A DNA stretch of 64,000 nucleotides from Sphingopyxis sp. QXT-31 (GTDB taxonomy: Bacteria; Pseudomonadota; Alphaproteobacteria; Sphingomonadales; Sphingomonadaceae). The stretch spans positions 1,364,001-1,428,000 of the forward strand of contig NZ_CP019449.1 in assembly GCF_001984035.1 (NCBI RefSeq), written 5' to 3'. How positions within the stretch are numbered: position 1 is the first letter of the stretch; each line of letters begins with the position of its first letter. Under the pieces are notes generated by a model. That model worked only from the letters and a program-made list of their open reading frames with translations, was not told the DNA's origin and searched no databases. Both the position numbers and the translations under genes were made by a program. Shown piece after piece: positions 42,301 to 50,625 of this stretch.

Positions 42301-42337
42301 CCCATGTCCCCTGATTTTCGTGTTTTAGGTTTCATTT

Positions 42338-42352
42338 TTGACGATACGTCAA
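42338..42352. promoter_or_regulatory. Class C palindrome (putative TetR operator)
   Basis: TTGACGATACGTCAA is a perfect 15-bp dyad with 6-bp arms in the divergent region between the SDR operon (start 42300) and the TetR gene (start 42417). A near copy is at 31142-31156. TetR genes are usually autoregulated from such positions. Confidence 0.65.
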
Positions 42353-42416
42353 TTTTTTGCCATATCGCAACCCCGCTGTTAGGATAGCGGGCGAATATCG
42401 GGGCAGGATCACCTAT

Positions 42417-43070
42417 TTGGCGCAGGCACAGTCCATCATCGCGGCAGAAGCGCCGCCCGAGCGCAAGCTGGGCGCGAAGGGGCAACGCACGCGGCAGCAA
42501 TTGATCGACGCGACGGTCGACCTGCTCGAGACGCACGGGCTGCGCGACGTGTCGGTGGTCGACGTCGCGCGCGCGGCGCAGACCTCGCCCGCGACCTTCT
42601 ATGTCTATTTCAAGGGGGTGCCCGAGGTGGTGCTGGCGGCGCTTGAGCATGCGAGCCAGACCACTCCCGAGCTCGAAGCAATCGTCGCGCGCGACTGGCT
42701 GGCGCCGGGGGCCGACGCGGCCGCGGCGGCGTTCGTCGAGGAATATACCGGCATCTGGAATCGCAACCGGACGATCTTCGTCGTGCGTAACCTCGCCGCC
42801 GAGGAAGGCGACACGCGCTTCTACGAGGCGCGGATGACGCAGGCGCGGCCGATGATGGATGCGATCAGCCGGCAGGTCGAGCGCGCACAGGCCGCGGGGC
42901 GCACCCCGGCGCATCTGTCGCCGCGGTCGTGCGCGGGCACCGTGCTGATGATCCTCGAGCGCCTGTCGGCGATCGGACCGATGAGCAGTCACAGCGACGG
43001 CGTCGGTTACGCGGACCTCAAGGCGGCGGCGGCGCATAGTATCGCGATGATGCTGGGGGCGCGGGGGTAG
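42417..43070 (+). CDS. TetR-family transcriptional regulator
   Basis: This 217-residue regulator has the TetR DNA-binding domain: TRQQLIDATVDLLETHGLRD, then VSVVDVARAAQTSPATFYVY as helix-turn-helix, and FKGVPEVVLAAL. The all-helical C-terminal ligand domain carries EYTGIWNRNRTIFVVRNLAA. It should repress and release DNA on binding an acyl-CoA or hydrophobic ligand. The TTG at 42417 is the most likely start; a reading to 42357 would begin within a few bases of the operator. It diverges from the SDR-MFS-SDR-DUF35-thiolase operon. Confidence 0.9.
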   Translation: MAQAQSIIAAEAPPERKLGAKGQRTRQQLIDATVDLLETHGLRDVSVVDVARAAQTSPATFYVYFKGVPEVVLAALEHASQTTPELEAIVARDWLAPGADAAAAAFVEEYTGIWNRNRTIFVVRNLAAEEGDTRFYEARMTQARPMMDAISRQVERAQAAGRTPAHLSPRSCAGTVLMILERLSAIGPMSSHSDGVGYADLKAAAAHSIAMMLGARG

Positions 43071-43257
43071 TCCGTTATCCTTCTCCCTTGATGGGAGAAG
43101 GATACGGAGCCTTGCGCCTTTGGCGCTAGGCGAAGTTGGATGAGGGTGATGGTGCGTCATGGCATCGTCGTGTCAGGCCGAAACCACACCCCCACCGCTG
43201 CGACTAGGCAGCAAGCTGCCAAGTCTCGCTGCCTCCCCCATCCAGGGGGAGGAAACA
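43071..43257. repeat. Intergenic repeat element with strong hairpin
   Basis: TATCCTTCTCCC (43076-43087, one extra T) pairs with GGGAGAAGGATA (43093-43104), and TCCG with CGGA outside it. Further downstream GATGAGGGTGATGG and CCCCCATCCAGGGGG give weaker stems. The element lies between the convergent TetR and SDR genes and has no ORF. It resembles the other sphingomonad intergenic repeats in this window. Confidence 0.65.
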
Positions 43258-44085
43258 TCACGCCCCCGTCGCCTCGGCGATCATCTTCTGGATGTCGAGT
43301 ACGCCCGTCGCGAGGCCGCCCGCGAGGCCGGCGTCGACCGGAAGGCACACGCCGCTGATGAAGCTCGCGGCGTCGCTGTTGAGCAGGATCAGCGGCAGCG
43401 CCTGCTCCTCGGCGGTCGAATAGCGGCCTTTGGCCTTGGCGAAGGCACCAAGCACCGCGTCACCCGCCACCTTGCGGAACTCGCCGAGCATCGGGGTGTC
43501 GATCGGGCTGGGCATGGTGCAGTTGATGCGGATGTCGCGGCCGATCAGGTCGGGCGCGCGGACCTGGGTCCAGGTGTTGATGGCTTCCTTGGCGAGACTG
43601 TAGGGATCGCCGACCTCGCCCGCGCGATCCAGATACCATTGGCGCGCCTCAGCGAAATCCTCGATCGCGATGAACTCGCGGAGCAGCGGCTGGCGCGTGA
43701 GCCATTTCATGCCGCCGAGCGACGAGACCGAGACGATCGCGGCGCCGGGGTTGAGATGCGGGACCCAGCCTTCGGTCCAGGCGCGAATGCCGAGGAAGTT
43801 GACCGTGACGACATCCTCGCCGGGGAAGGTCTGCGGCAGGCCGGAGACGTTGAACACGGCGTCGATCTTGCCGCCGATGCTGGCGATGCCCGCGGCGATG
43901 GCGTCGGGGTTTTTGAGATCGACCTCGGTAAAGCTCGCAAGGTTCACCGGCGAGGGCTTGATGTCGGCGCCGTGCACTTCGGCGCCGAGGTCGACGAGCG
44001 CGCGGGCGCAGGCCTCGCCGGTGCCCGAGAAGCAGCCCATGACGACGACGCGCTTGCCCTTATAGCTTAGAATATCCTTCGACAT
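43258..44085 (-). CDS. SDR-family dehydrogenase (3), 3-alpha-hydroxysteroid dehydrogenase-like
   Basis: This 275-residue SDR resembles the 3-alpha-HSD/carbonyl reductase branch of Comamonas: a short nucleotide-binding motif MGCFSGTGEACA, no NNAG (FNVSGLPQ instead), the catalytic Ser in VSVSSLGGMKW, an inserted segment before the Tyr/Lys motif DPYSLAKEAIN, and INCTMPSPIDTP. It could oxidise a hydroxyl on a ring system. It is last in the thiolase-DUF35-CoA transferase-kinase-SDR operon beginning at 49331. The assignment to steroids is suggestive only. Confidence 0.88.
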   Translation of the reverse strand: MSKDILSYKGKRVVVMGCFSGTGEACARALVDLGAEVHGADIKPSPVNLASFTEVDLKNPDAIAAGIASIGGKIDAVFNVSGLPQTFPGEDVVTVNFLGIRAWTEGWVPHLNPGAAIVSVSSLGGMKWLTRQPLLREFIAIEDFAEARQWYLDRAGEVGDPYSLAKEAINTWTQVRAPDLIGRDIRINCTMPSPIDTPMLGEFRKVAGDAVLGAFAKAKGRYSTAEEQALPLILLNSDAASFISGVCLPVDAGLAGGLATGVLDIQKMIAEATGA

Positions 44086-44106
44086 GGTCCTCTACCCTTC
44101 CTGATC

Positions 44107-45480
44107 TTATTGTAATGGTGCGAATTTGGTGTCGGCGAGGCCGCCCATCGCATCGGCCATCAGCGCCGCCTCGCGCGTTTCGTGCGCGTTGCAGAGGATG
44201 ATCGCGGCATCGGTGGCGATGCGGCCGCCGGCGACGGCGTCGCGGAAGGCGGTCCAGGCGGTGCGATAGTCGGCGAACTCCAGCGCGAGCGCGGTTTCGA
44301 TCTCGGCTTTTTCGGCGGCGTAGAAGCCGGGTTCGAAGCGCTCGATCGCCCTCCACCATTTGATGAGGCGCGCCATGCCCTTGGCCTTCACGGCCGCTTG
44401 TTGATCCGACAGGCGCGGGACGATGGTGTCGCGGATATCGTCGAGCGCGATCGCGAAGCTACGATCGTGCGCGCCGAGCGGGGCGTCGGGCAGCGCGACG
44501 GGCGGCAAGGCGATGCCCGCGGCGTCGGCGAGCGCGTGCGAGAGGACGCGGCGATGGATCGTCGAATAGACGAGGTTCATGCCGAGATTGGGCGGCGGCG
44601 GCGTGTCGGGATCGTCGTAGCGCGAGCGGCGCGCGAAGCTCGTCTGGAAGAGCAGGCGCCAGTAGATGAGGCGCGGCAGGTCGACCTTGTGCCCGCCCGC
44701 AGCCTCATAGGCGGCAAAGGCCTGCGGCAGCGGCACGAAACCCTGGAAGAGCATGCGGATCGCGAGCATCGCAAGATCGGCCATCGGGTCGCCATAATGG
44801 ACGAGCTCCCAGTCGAGCAGCGCGGTGACGCGGTCGTCGTCGTAGAGGAAATTTCCGGGGCCGGCGTCGCCATGGACGATGACCGGTGCGGGCATGTTCG
44901 CGGGGACATTGGCTTCGAGCCAGTCGAGCGACAGGTGGATCAGCGGGTCCCAACCCTTGCCGCCGTTGCCCGCGCGCAGCTCGGCGATGCGGCGGCGGAC
45001 CAAGGTCTCGGCGGGTTCGACCGGGCCCATGCCCTCGACGGGATTCGCCGCGACGTCGATGCGGTGGAGCGCGGCGAGCTGGCTCATGAAGTCGGCTGCG
45101 AGCGTGTCGCGCTGGGCGGTGTCGGCGATGCCGCCGAAGCGGTCGTTGCCGGAGATCATGCCGCAGACGAGCGCGCGCTGGTCGGGGACCGAAGCGTAGA
45201 ACGGCGCGACGCGGACTCCGGCGTGGGCCAGCGGGCCCGAAAGCGCGCGGAGGACCGCGGCTTCGCGGTGGAAAGCAGCGTCGTCGCCCGCCCCGGCCTT
45301 GTGCACGTCGTAATTCATATAGGCGCTGGCGGCGCGGCCGTCGGGCCATAGGAGATCGAGCTCGGCACCCTCGCGCGAGGCGCCGCCGCCGCCGCGTGGG
45401 CGGACCGCGGTCACGCGCGCGCCGCTGGCGCTTTCGACCGCGGTGGCCAGTCCGTTGGGGAGGAGGTCGTGCGGATTCAT
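44107..45480 (-). CDS. APH-family phosphotransferase with C-terminal extension
   Basis: This 457-residue protein has an APH kinase domain in the first 300 residues, with VIVHGDAGPGNFLYDDD (Asp 205, Asn 210) and metal Asp 223 in ALLDWELVHYGDPMADLAML, and a further 130-residue helical C-terminal domain. I think this tail resembles DUF6285, which is usually a separate protein next to such kinases. It may phosphorylate a hydroxyacyl-CoA so that phosphate can later be eliminated. The ATG overlaps the fused CoA-transferase stop. Confidence 0.85.
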   Translation of the reverse strand: MNPHDLLPNGLATAVESASGARVTAVRPRGGGGASREGAELDLLWPDGRAASAYMNYDVHKAGAGDDAAFHREAAVLRALSGPLAHAGVRVAPFYASVPDQRALVCGMISGNDRFGGIADTAQRDTLAADFMSQLAALHRIDVAANPVEGMGPVEPAETLVRRRIAELRAGNGGKGWDPLIHLSLDWLEANVPANMPAPVIVHGDAGPGNFLYDDDRVTALLDWELVHYGDPMADLAMLAIRMLFQGFVPLPQAFAAYEAAGGHKVDLPRLIYWRLLFQTSFARRSRYDDPDTPPPPNLGMNLVYSTIHRRVLSHALADAAGIALPPVALPDAPLGAHDRSFAIALDDIRDTIVPRLSDQQAAVKAKGMARLIKWWRAIERFEPGFYAAEKAEIETALALEFADYRTAWTAFRDAVAGGRIATDAAIILCNAHETREAALMADAMGGLADTKFAPLQ

Positions 45481-47678
45481 CCGACGATCTTTGCCTCGCG
45501 AAAGGCGGCGACTTCTTCGGCCGAATAGCCGATTTCACGCAGGATCTCGTCGCTATGCTCGCCGACGGCGGGGCAGCAGCGTTTGAACACGACCGGGGTA
45601 TCGCCGAAATTCCAGAAGGCGCCGGGCTGTTCGACGATGCCGTAGAGCGGCTGCGGCAGGACCGAGATCAGGTTCAGTTCGCGGTTGAGCGGATCGTCGA
45701 AGAAGCGGTGCATCGCATTTTCGAAATTGACGACGTCGCAGGGCACGCCAGCGGCTTCGAGCGCCGCGGTCAGTTCGTCGGCCTTGTTGCCCTTGGCGGC
45801 GTCGGCGAAACCATCCTCGTCGCTGCCCATCGCTTCGCGCATCGCGGCCTGCTGGCCGGATTTGAGCGCCGCGACCGCGACCCAACCGTCGATGCATTCG
45901 AAAATGCGGTGGTAGGGCGAAAAGCCGGTCTGATCGCTCGTCAGGTGATAGGTTTCGGTGAGTTTGCCATCGGCGTCGATCAGCCGCTCGCCCTGCGTGA
46001 AGGCGGCCATGCCGAGCAGCGAGGTCTGCGTCGTGTAACCACGCCCCGTGGTGCGCTTGGCGTAGAGCGAGGCCATCAGCTCGACGAGGCAGCTTTGCGC
46101 GGTCGCGACGTCCATCGTGCCGGGGCGATTGAAGACGGGGCGATTGCCCTCGCCCGCGTTCTCGAACTCCCAGCCGGCGATCGCGTTGAAGATCGAGTCA
46201 TAGCCCGGCCAATTGCCGCGCGCGCCGCGCTGGCCATAGGCGCTCGAGTAATTGAACGCGATGTCGGGGTTGTATTGGCGGATGCCCTCTTCGCTGAGGC
46301 CGAGCTTCGCTGCGCCCTTGAAGCGCATATTGTGATGGACGAGTTCGGCCCATTTCAGGAGCCGTCCGAGGATTGGCTGCGCCTCGGGCCGGGTCAGGTC
46401 GAGCGCGAGGCTGCGCTTGCTGCGCGCCGCGGCCTGATAATAGCGGTGCATGAAACGGATGCGGTCGCCGGTCAGCGCTTCGACCTTGATGACGTTGGCG
46501 CCCATGTCGCCCATCATCGACGGCCCCATCGGACCGGCGAGGAACATGCCGAGATCGAGGACGCGGACACCTTCGAGCACTTCGGCAGGGGCGGTGCCGG
46601 AGGCCGGTGCCGCTTTGGCGGGCCAAGCGGTATCGCCACCTTCGCCGAGGCGCGGGGCCGGGCGGCCCTGCGGGAGGTCGGCGTCGCTGTGGAAGGGCGT
46701 GTTGGGCTGGCGCGTCTGGCCGAGATCGGGGTCGTCGACTTCGATGACGTAGCGGTTGGCAACGGCATCGTCGTGGCGGAGCACCTCGCCCATCGGGAAG
46801 GCGGGTTCGGCGGCGATGTCGGCGGCGCGAAGATCGGCAAGCCAGTTTTCGAGCGGGCGGAGTTTGAAGGCCGCGGCCTGTCCGGTCTCGGTCTCGAGGT
46901 CGACCTCGGTCTCGGCCATGACGTCCCACATCGTCGGCATGGTGGCGTAGTCGAACTGGCGGGTCGGATCCATGATCTGGAGCCAGTCGCCGCCCGCGCA
47001 TTGGAAGAGCTGCTGCGCGATCGGGCGCGGGCCGAGCGGATAGGTGACCGGGTCAGGCATCGGCCCCTCGCTGTTGCGCGCCCAGACCAGCGGGAGCGTC
47101 GCGAGAAAGCCCTGGAAGATCGAGGTGTGGGCGGCGCCGCCCTGCCCCGTCTGGAGACGCATCACGAGCCGCGCGAGCAGCCCTGCGGCGGCGAGGTGCG
47201 CGGCGGACCAGCTGCCTTGGCGGTAGCGATAGGCGATCGGGCCCGCGCGGTGGCCGTCATTCTCGTACATCGCGCCGACGCGCGCGGCGACGAGCAGTTC
47301 GTCGTCGCTGCGCTCGACATCGGGATGGTTCGCGGGTGAGCCGGTGATCGCGGTGACGACGAGATGCGGATGGTGCGCGGCGAGGGTCGCGTCGTCGAGG
47401 CCGAGCGCTTTGGCGCGCGACGGAGTGAATTGGTGAAGCAAGGCGTCGGCGCCGGCGAGGCGCTGATTCAGGGTCGCCAGCCCCTCGGGCGTGTCGAGAT
47501 CGAGGACGACACTCTTTTTGCCGCGGTTCCAGTTGGCGAAGGGCGCGGTGCCACGCGCGGGGTCCCCGCCCGGGCGTTCGACCTTCAGAACCTCGGCGCC
47601 GAGTTCGGACAGCATCAGACCGGCGACCTGAACCGCCATCCCCTGCCCGATCTCGACGATGCGAAGGTCGCCCAGCAT
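45477..47678 (-). CDS. Double-domain class III CoA-transferase (CaiB/BaiF fusion)
   Basis: This 733-residue protein has two consecutive CaiB-like units. The first starts at LGDLRIVEIGQGMAVQVAGL (residues 2-360) and the second with EGVRVLDLGMFLAGPMGP near residue 385. The second repeat has the catalytic-Asp region GYDSIFNAIAGWE and TSLLGMAAFTQGE; the matching region of the first is less clear (SDDELLVAARVGAM). Class III transferases work as interlocked dimers, so a fusion could form a single-chain pseudo-dimer. It sits between the DUF35 gene (5 bp) and the APH kinase (overlap). Confidence 0.9.
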   Translation of the reverse strand: MLGDLRIVEIGQGMAVQVAGLMLSELGAEVLKVERPGGDPARGTAPFANWNRGKKSVVLDLDTPEGLATLNQRLAGADALLHQFTPSRAKALGLDDATLAAHHPHLVVTAITGSPANHPDVERSDDELLVAARVGAMYENDGHRAGPIAYRYRQGSWSAAHLAAAGLLARLVMRLQTGQGGAAHTSIFQGFLATLPLVWARNSEGPMPDPVTYPLGPRPIAQQLFQCAGGDWLQIMDPTRQFDYATMPTMWDVMAETEVDLETETGQAAAFKLRPLENWLADLRAADIAAEPAFPMGEVLRHDDAVANRYVIEVDDPDLGQTRQPNTPFHSDADLPQGRPAPRLGEGGDTAWPAKAAPASGTAPAEVLEGVRVLDLGMFLAGPMGPSMMGDMGANVIKVEALTGDRIRFMHRYYQAAARSKRSLALDLTRPEAQPILGRLLKWAELVHHNMRFKGAAKLGLSEEGIRQYNPDIAFNYSSAYGQRGARGNWPGYDSIFNAIAGWEFENAGEGNRPVFNRPGTMDVATAQSCLVELMASLYAKRTTGRGYTTQTSLLGMAAFTQGERLIDADGKLTETYHLTSDQTGFSPYHRIFECIDGWVAVAALKSGQQAAMREAMGSDEDGFADAAKGNKADELTAALEAAGVPCDVVNFENAMHRFFDDPLNRELNLISVLPQPLYGIVEQPGAFWNFGDTPVVFKRCCPAVGEHSDEILREIGYSAEEVAAFREAKIVG

Positions 47679-47682
47679 CGCG

Positions 47683-48108
47683 TCAGGCCTTGAAGTTGGG
47701 GAGGACCCAGCCGTCCTGGATCGGGGTCCAGTCGACGCTGACCTTCATCCCGATATGGACGTCCTCGGCATCGCAGCCCGACACATTGGCGTTGAGGCGC
47801 GTGCCCGGGGCGCCGTCGAGGTCGACAACGACGGGGACATAGACATAATCCTCGCCATTTTTCGGGTTCTTGTTGCAGATCGCGAAGCTGAAGATCGTCG
47901 CTGTGCCGGGCAACGTCGGCCAGTTCTTGGCGCGGCTGCCGCATTCGGGGCAGATCGCGGTCGGCGGCATGCGGAAATGCCCGCACTCGCCGCACTGGCA
48001 GGCGGTGAGCCTGCCCTCCTTCGCCGCCTGCCAGAAGGGCTCGGTGTCGGGGTTGGTGGTGATGCGGATCTGGTCGCCGGGAAGCGCGCGGGCGGGGCCA
48101 TAGGTCAT
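47683..48108 (-). CDS. DUF35 OB-fold/zinc-ribbon protein (3)
   Basis: This 141-residue protein has zinc ribbon CGECGHFRMPPTAICPEC preceded by PDTEPFWQAAKEGRL, and an OB domain with GTATIFSFAICNKNPKNG. It follows the thiolase-like gene by 5 bp and precedes the fused CoA-transferase by 4 bp. Together with the thiolase it should form the acyl-CoA-handling unit. The OB sequence NKNPKNGEDYVYVPVVVD is clearly different from those of the other two DUF35 proteins, suggesting a separate substrate. Confidence 0.92.
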   Translation of the reverse strand: MTYGPARALPGDQIRITTNPDTEPFWQAAKEGRLTACQCGECGHFRMPPTAICPECGSRAKNWPTLPGTATIFSFAICNKNPKNGEDYVYVPVVVDLDGAPGTRLNANVSGCDAEDVHIGMKVSVDWTPIQDGWVLPNFKA

Positions 48109-48113
48109 GTCGG

Positions 48114-49331
48114 TCAGTCCTTGCGCAGGATGAGGCTGGAGACGGGGAGCGACGCCGGGCCGCCCGAGACGAGCGCAAATTCGGCGTCCTTGACCTGATT
48201 GATCGCGGTGCCGCGCACCTGTTCGACCCCCTCGACGATGTGCGTCATGCCGATGATATAGGCTTCGTTGAGGTTGCCGCCGTGGGTGTTCACCGGCACG
48301 CCGCCATTGACGCCCTTGCCCGTCGCGGGATCGTAGCGCAGCTTGCCGGAGAGGACATAGTCATTGCCCTCGCCTTTCTCGCAAAAGCCATAATCCTCAA
48401 GCTGCATCAGCACCATCGGACTGAAATGATCGTAGATCAGCGCGACGTCCATGTCCTTCGCGGTCAGCCCCGACTGCGCCCAGACGCGGTCGGCGGTAAA
48501 TTTATGGCCCGAACTCGCGAAATGCGGGTCGGGCATGCCCATCCAGGCGAAGGCGCGGCCCCATTCGCGCTGGCCACCATGCGCCGCGGCGTGGACGACC
48601 GCGGGTTTGTGGCGGCAGTCTTTCGCACGGTCCATCGTCGTCGTGATCACCGCGACCGCGCCGTCGGTCTCGAGGCAGAAGTCGAGGCGGCGCAGCGGAT
48701 CGGCGAGCATCACCGAGGCGTCATATTGTTCCTTGGTCAGCGGCTCCTTGCGCACCGCCTTGGGGCGGTTGTGGGTGTTGGCGCGGGTCGCCATCACGAC
48801 CTCGCCGAAGGCGTCCTGCGTTGTGCCGTAAAGGTGCATGTGGCGGCGCGCGAGCACCGACATCAGATGGCCGGGGCCGACGAGGCCCGAGGGCTGCAAG
48901 AAACTATTCTCGGGATTGGGCGCCGCGGCGCCGAAGACGACGCCGAGGCGATGCTGCGGCAATTGCTGCAGCGCCATCAGCGTGACGGTGTAGGTGCAAT
49001 CCTCGTTCATCAGCCCCGCGGTGGCGAGGCCGATCGCGCCGGGGCAGCCGCCGCCGCCGCTGGTCAGAGTCGCCGACCAACTGATGTGCGGCATGCCGAG
49101 CGTTTCCATCAGGCTGGCCGTGTCGAACTTGTCGAGATAACCGGCGCCCGCGGTCGAATAATAGGAAAAGCCGTCGATCTGCTTGTGGCTGATCCCCGCG
49201 TCGGCGCAGGCGTTCATGATCGCCTCGGCCGCCATGTCGTTGATCGTCCGCGGCCAGCTTTTGCCGCGGACATAATAGTCGGTCGCCCCGACGCCGACGA
49301 TCGCGCATTTGTCCTGATTGACCCAGGCCAT
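48114..49331 (-). CDS. Thiolase-like protein (SCP-x type), DUF35 partner (3)
   Basis: This 405-residue thiolase-superfamily protein has LTSGGGGCPGAIGLATAGLM where canonical thiolases have their active-site CxS segment, so the usual nucleophile is missing. It has LDFCLETDGAVAVITTT, VALIYDHFSPMVLMQLEDYG and GGVPVNTHGGNLNEAY. Unlike the other two, the tyrosine-bearing loop reads IYDHFS. It leads a five-gene minus-strand operon (DUF35, fused CoA-transferase, APH kinase, SDR). A class B palindrome lies 18 bp upstream of its ATG, so GntR control is expected. Confidence 0.88.
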   Translation of the reverse strand: MAWVNQDKCAIVGVGATDYYVRGKSWPRTINDMAAEAIMNACADAGISHKQIDGFSYYSTAGAGYLDKFDTASLMETLGMPHISWSATLTSGGGGCPGAIGLATAGLMNEDCTYTVTLMALQQLPQHRLGVVFGAAAPNPENSFLQPSGLVGPGHLMSVLARRHMHLYGTTQDAFGEVVMATRANTHNRPKAVRKEPLTKEQYDASVMLADPLRRLDFCLETDGAVAVITTTMDRAKDCRHKPAVVHAAAHGGQREWGRAFAWMGMPDPHFASSGHKFTADRVWAQSGLTAKDMDVALIYDHFSPMVLMQLEDYGFCEKGEGNDYVLSGKLRYDPATGKGVNGGVPVNTHGGNLNEAYIIGMTHIVEGVEQVRGTAINQVKDAEFALVSGGPASLPVSSLILRKD

Positions 49332-49349
49332 GCTTCTCTCCCGATTCCC

Positions 49350-49361
49350 AGTTATCTAACT
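49350..49361. promoter_or_regulatory. Class B palindrome (putative operator)
   Basis: AGTTATCTAACT, one base off a perfect palindrome, lies 18 bp upstream of the thiolase operon start at 49331 and just before the end of the hydrolase/flavin reductase gene at 49399. Confidence 0.55.
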
Positions 49362-49398
49362 AGGTTGGATATGATGCCTAGGCCACTTTGTCCAGCGG

Positions 49399-50625
49399 TC
49401 AAGCAAAATGGAGTTTGCGATATTTGCCGCGGAAGTAGAGCAAGGGGTCACGGCGCGGCTCGAAAATCGCCTTCAGCACCCGCCCGACGAGAATGAAATG
49501 GTCGCCGCCGTCGTGCACCGCGTCGCGCGAACATTCGAAGCTTGAGAGCGAGCCGGTGAGCACCGGGGTGCCATATTCGCCGATCTCCCACGGGGTGACG
49601 CCAAAGCGATCCTCGCCCTTGCCCGCGAAGCGGTTCGAGGTCGGCTGCTGGCCGATCTGGAGGACATTGACCGCAAAGCGCTCGGCGTCGCGCAGATAGG
49701 GGGCGCTGCCGGCGTTGTTGGCGATGCAAACGAGCAATAGCGGCGGATCGAGCGAGACCGAGGTGAAGCTGTTCGCGGTGAGCCCGACGGGGGTGCCGTC
49801 GGGGCAGATCGCGGTGACGACAGTGACCCCGGTCGCGAAGCAGCCCAATGCGTCGCGGAAGGTGCGCGCGTCGCTGCCCGCTCGAAATTCGGGCGAGCCG
49901 CGCGGGGCGCGGCGTTCGAGAAAATCGATGAGGTAGCCGCCGAGCGCGTCGGCGCGGTCGTCGGTGACGACGAGCGCGCTATTCTCGACCTCGACGAGCT
50001 CGCCGTCGGGGAGCTGCGCGACGAAGGCAGCCGCGTCGGCTTTGGTGACGAGCTCGCTGATCGCGCCGCGGACATAGAGCGTCGGCAACGCGATTTTCGC
50101 GGCAACACCGTCGAGGCGGTCGGCCATCGCCGAAGTGTCGAGCGTGTCGAACAGGCGCACGTCCCATTGCGCCTGACCCGGCGCGAGCGTGGCGGCTTCG
50201 CGGATGCGTTCGCCGACGCGCTTGGCGAGCACAGGGTCGACGTGAACCGGCGAATCGACGAGGACGAGGCCCGAGGCGAGCACCGCGGCATCGCGTTCGA
50301 GCGCCGCGCTGGCGATCCAGCCGCCGAGCGTCGAGGCGACGACGACGGGGCGCGTGCCCATCTGCGCCAACACCGCGCGCAGGTCCTCGACCAGCGCCTC
50401 GAAATCGTAACGCGCGTCCTCGGGCCATTCGCTGCCGCCGTGACCGCGCAGGTCGAGGCTGATCACCCGACGCCCGGCTTTTTCGAGTGCGGACGCGACG
50501 CCCGACCAGACGGCGCGGGTTTGGCCGGCCCCGTGGAGCAGCAGCACCGCGGGATCGTTTTCTGCGCCGAGCACCTCGGCCTCGAGCCGGACGCCCGCGA
50601 AACCCCGATATTCGACGATGCTCAT
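49399..50625 (-). CDS. Alpha/beta-hydrolase (degenerate) fused to flavin reductase
   Basis: This 408-residue two-domain protein has an alpha/beta-hydrolase fold in residues 1-240 with oxyanion HGAGQTRAVW, but the triad positions appear changed: nucleophile Thr 99 (VASTLGG), acid Glu 191 (GAISELVT) and Ala 217 in place of His. Residues 250-408 match flavin reductases: TFRDALGCFATGVTVVTAIC, GLTANSFTSVSLDPPLLL and HFILVGRV. It could supply FMNH2 to a monooxygenase, with the N-domain as a binding module. The ATG overlaps the GntR stop, so the pair is coupled. Confidence 0.85.
   Translation of the reverse strand: MSIVEYRGFAGVRLEAEVLGAENDPAVLLLHGAGQTRAVWSGVASALEKAGRRVISLDLRGHGGSEWPEDARYDFEALVEDLRAVLAQMGTRPVVVASTLGGWIASAALERDAAVLASGLVLVDSPVHVDPVLAKRVGERIREAATLAPGQAQWDVRLFDTLDTSAMADRLDGVAAKIALPTLYVRGAISELVTKADAAAFVAQLPDGELVEVENSALVVTDDRADALGGYLIDFLERRAPRGSPEFRAGSDARTFRDALGCFATGVTVVTAICPDGTPVGLTANSFTSVSLDPPLLLVCIANNAGSAPYLRDAERFAVNVLQIGQQPTSNRFAGKGEDRFGVTPWEIGEYGTPVLTGSLSSFECSRDAVHDGGDHFILVGRVLKAIFEPRRDPLLYFRGKYRKLHFA

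Noticed and set aside
43071-43257. Small RNA or CRISPR repeat
   Set aside because: Only hairpins of an intergenic repeat; no evenly spaced direct repeats and no promoter/terminator pair for an RNA gene.
29516-49331. Assigning the cluster to a defined steroid (cholesterol, bile acid, estrogen) pathway
   Set aside because: No ring-cleavage genes or diagnostic steroid enzymes such as KstD, HsaC or Ksh are visible; only generic side-chain-type enzymes are present.
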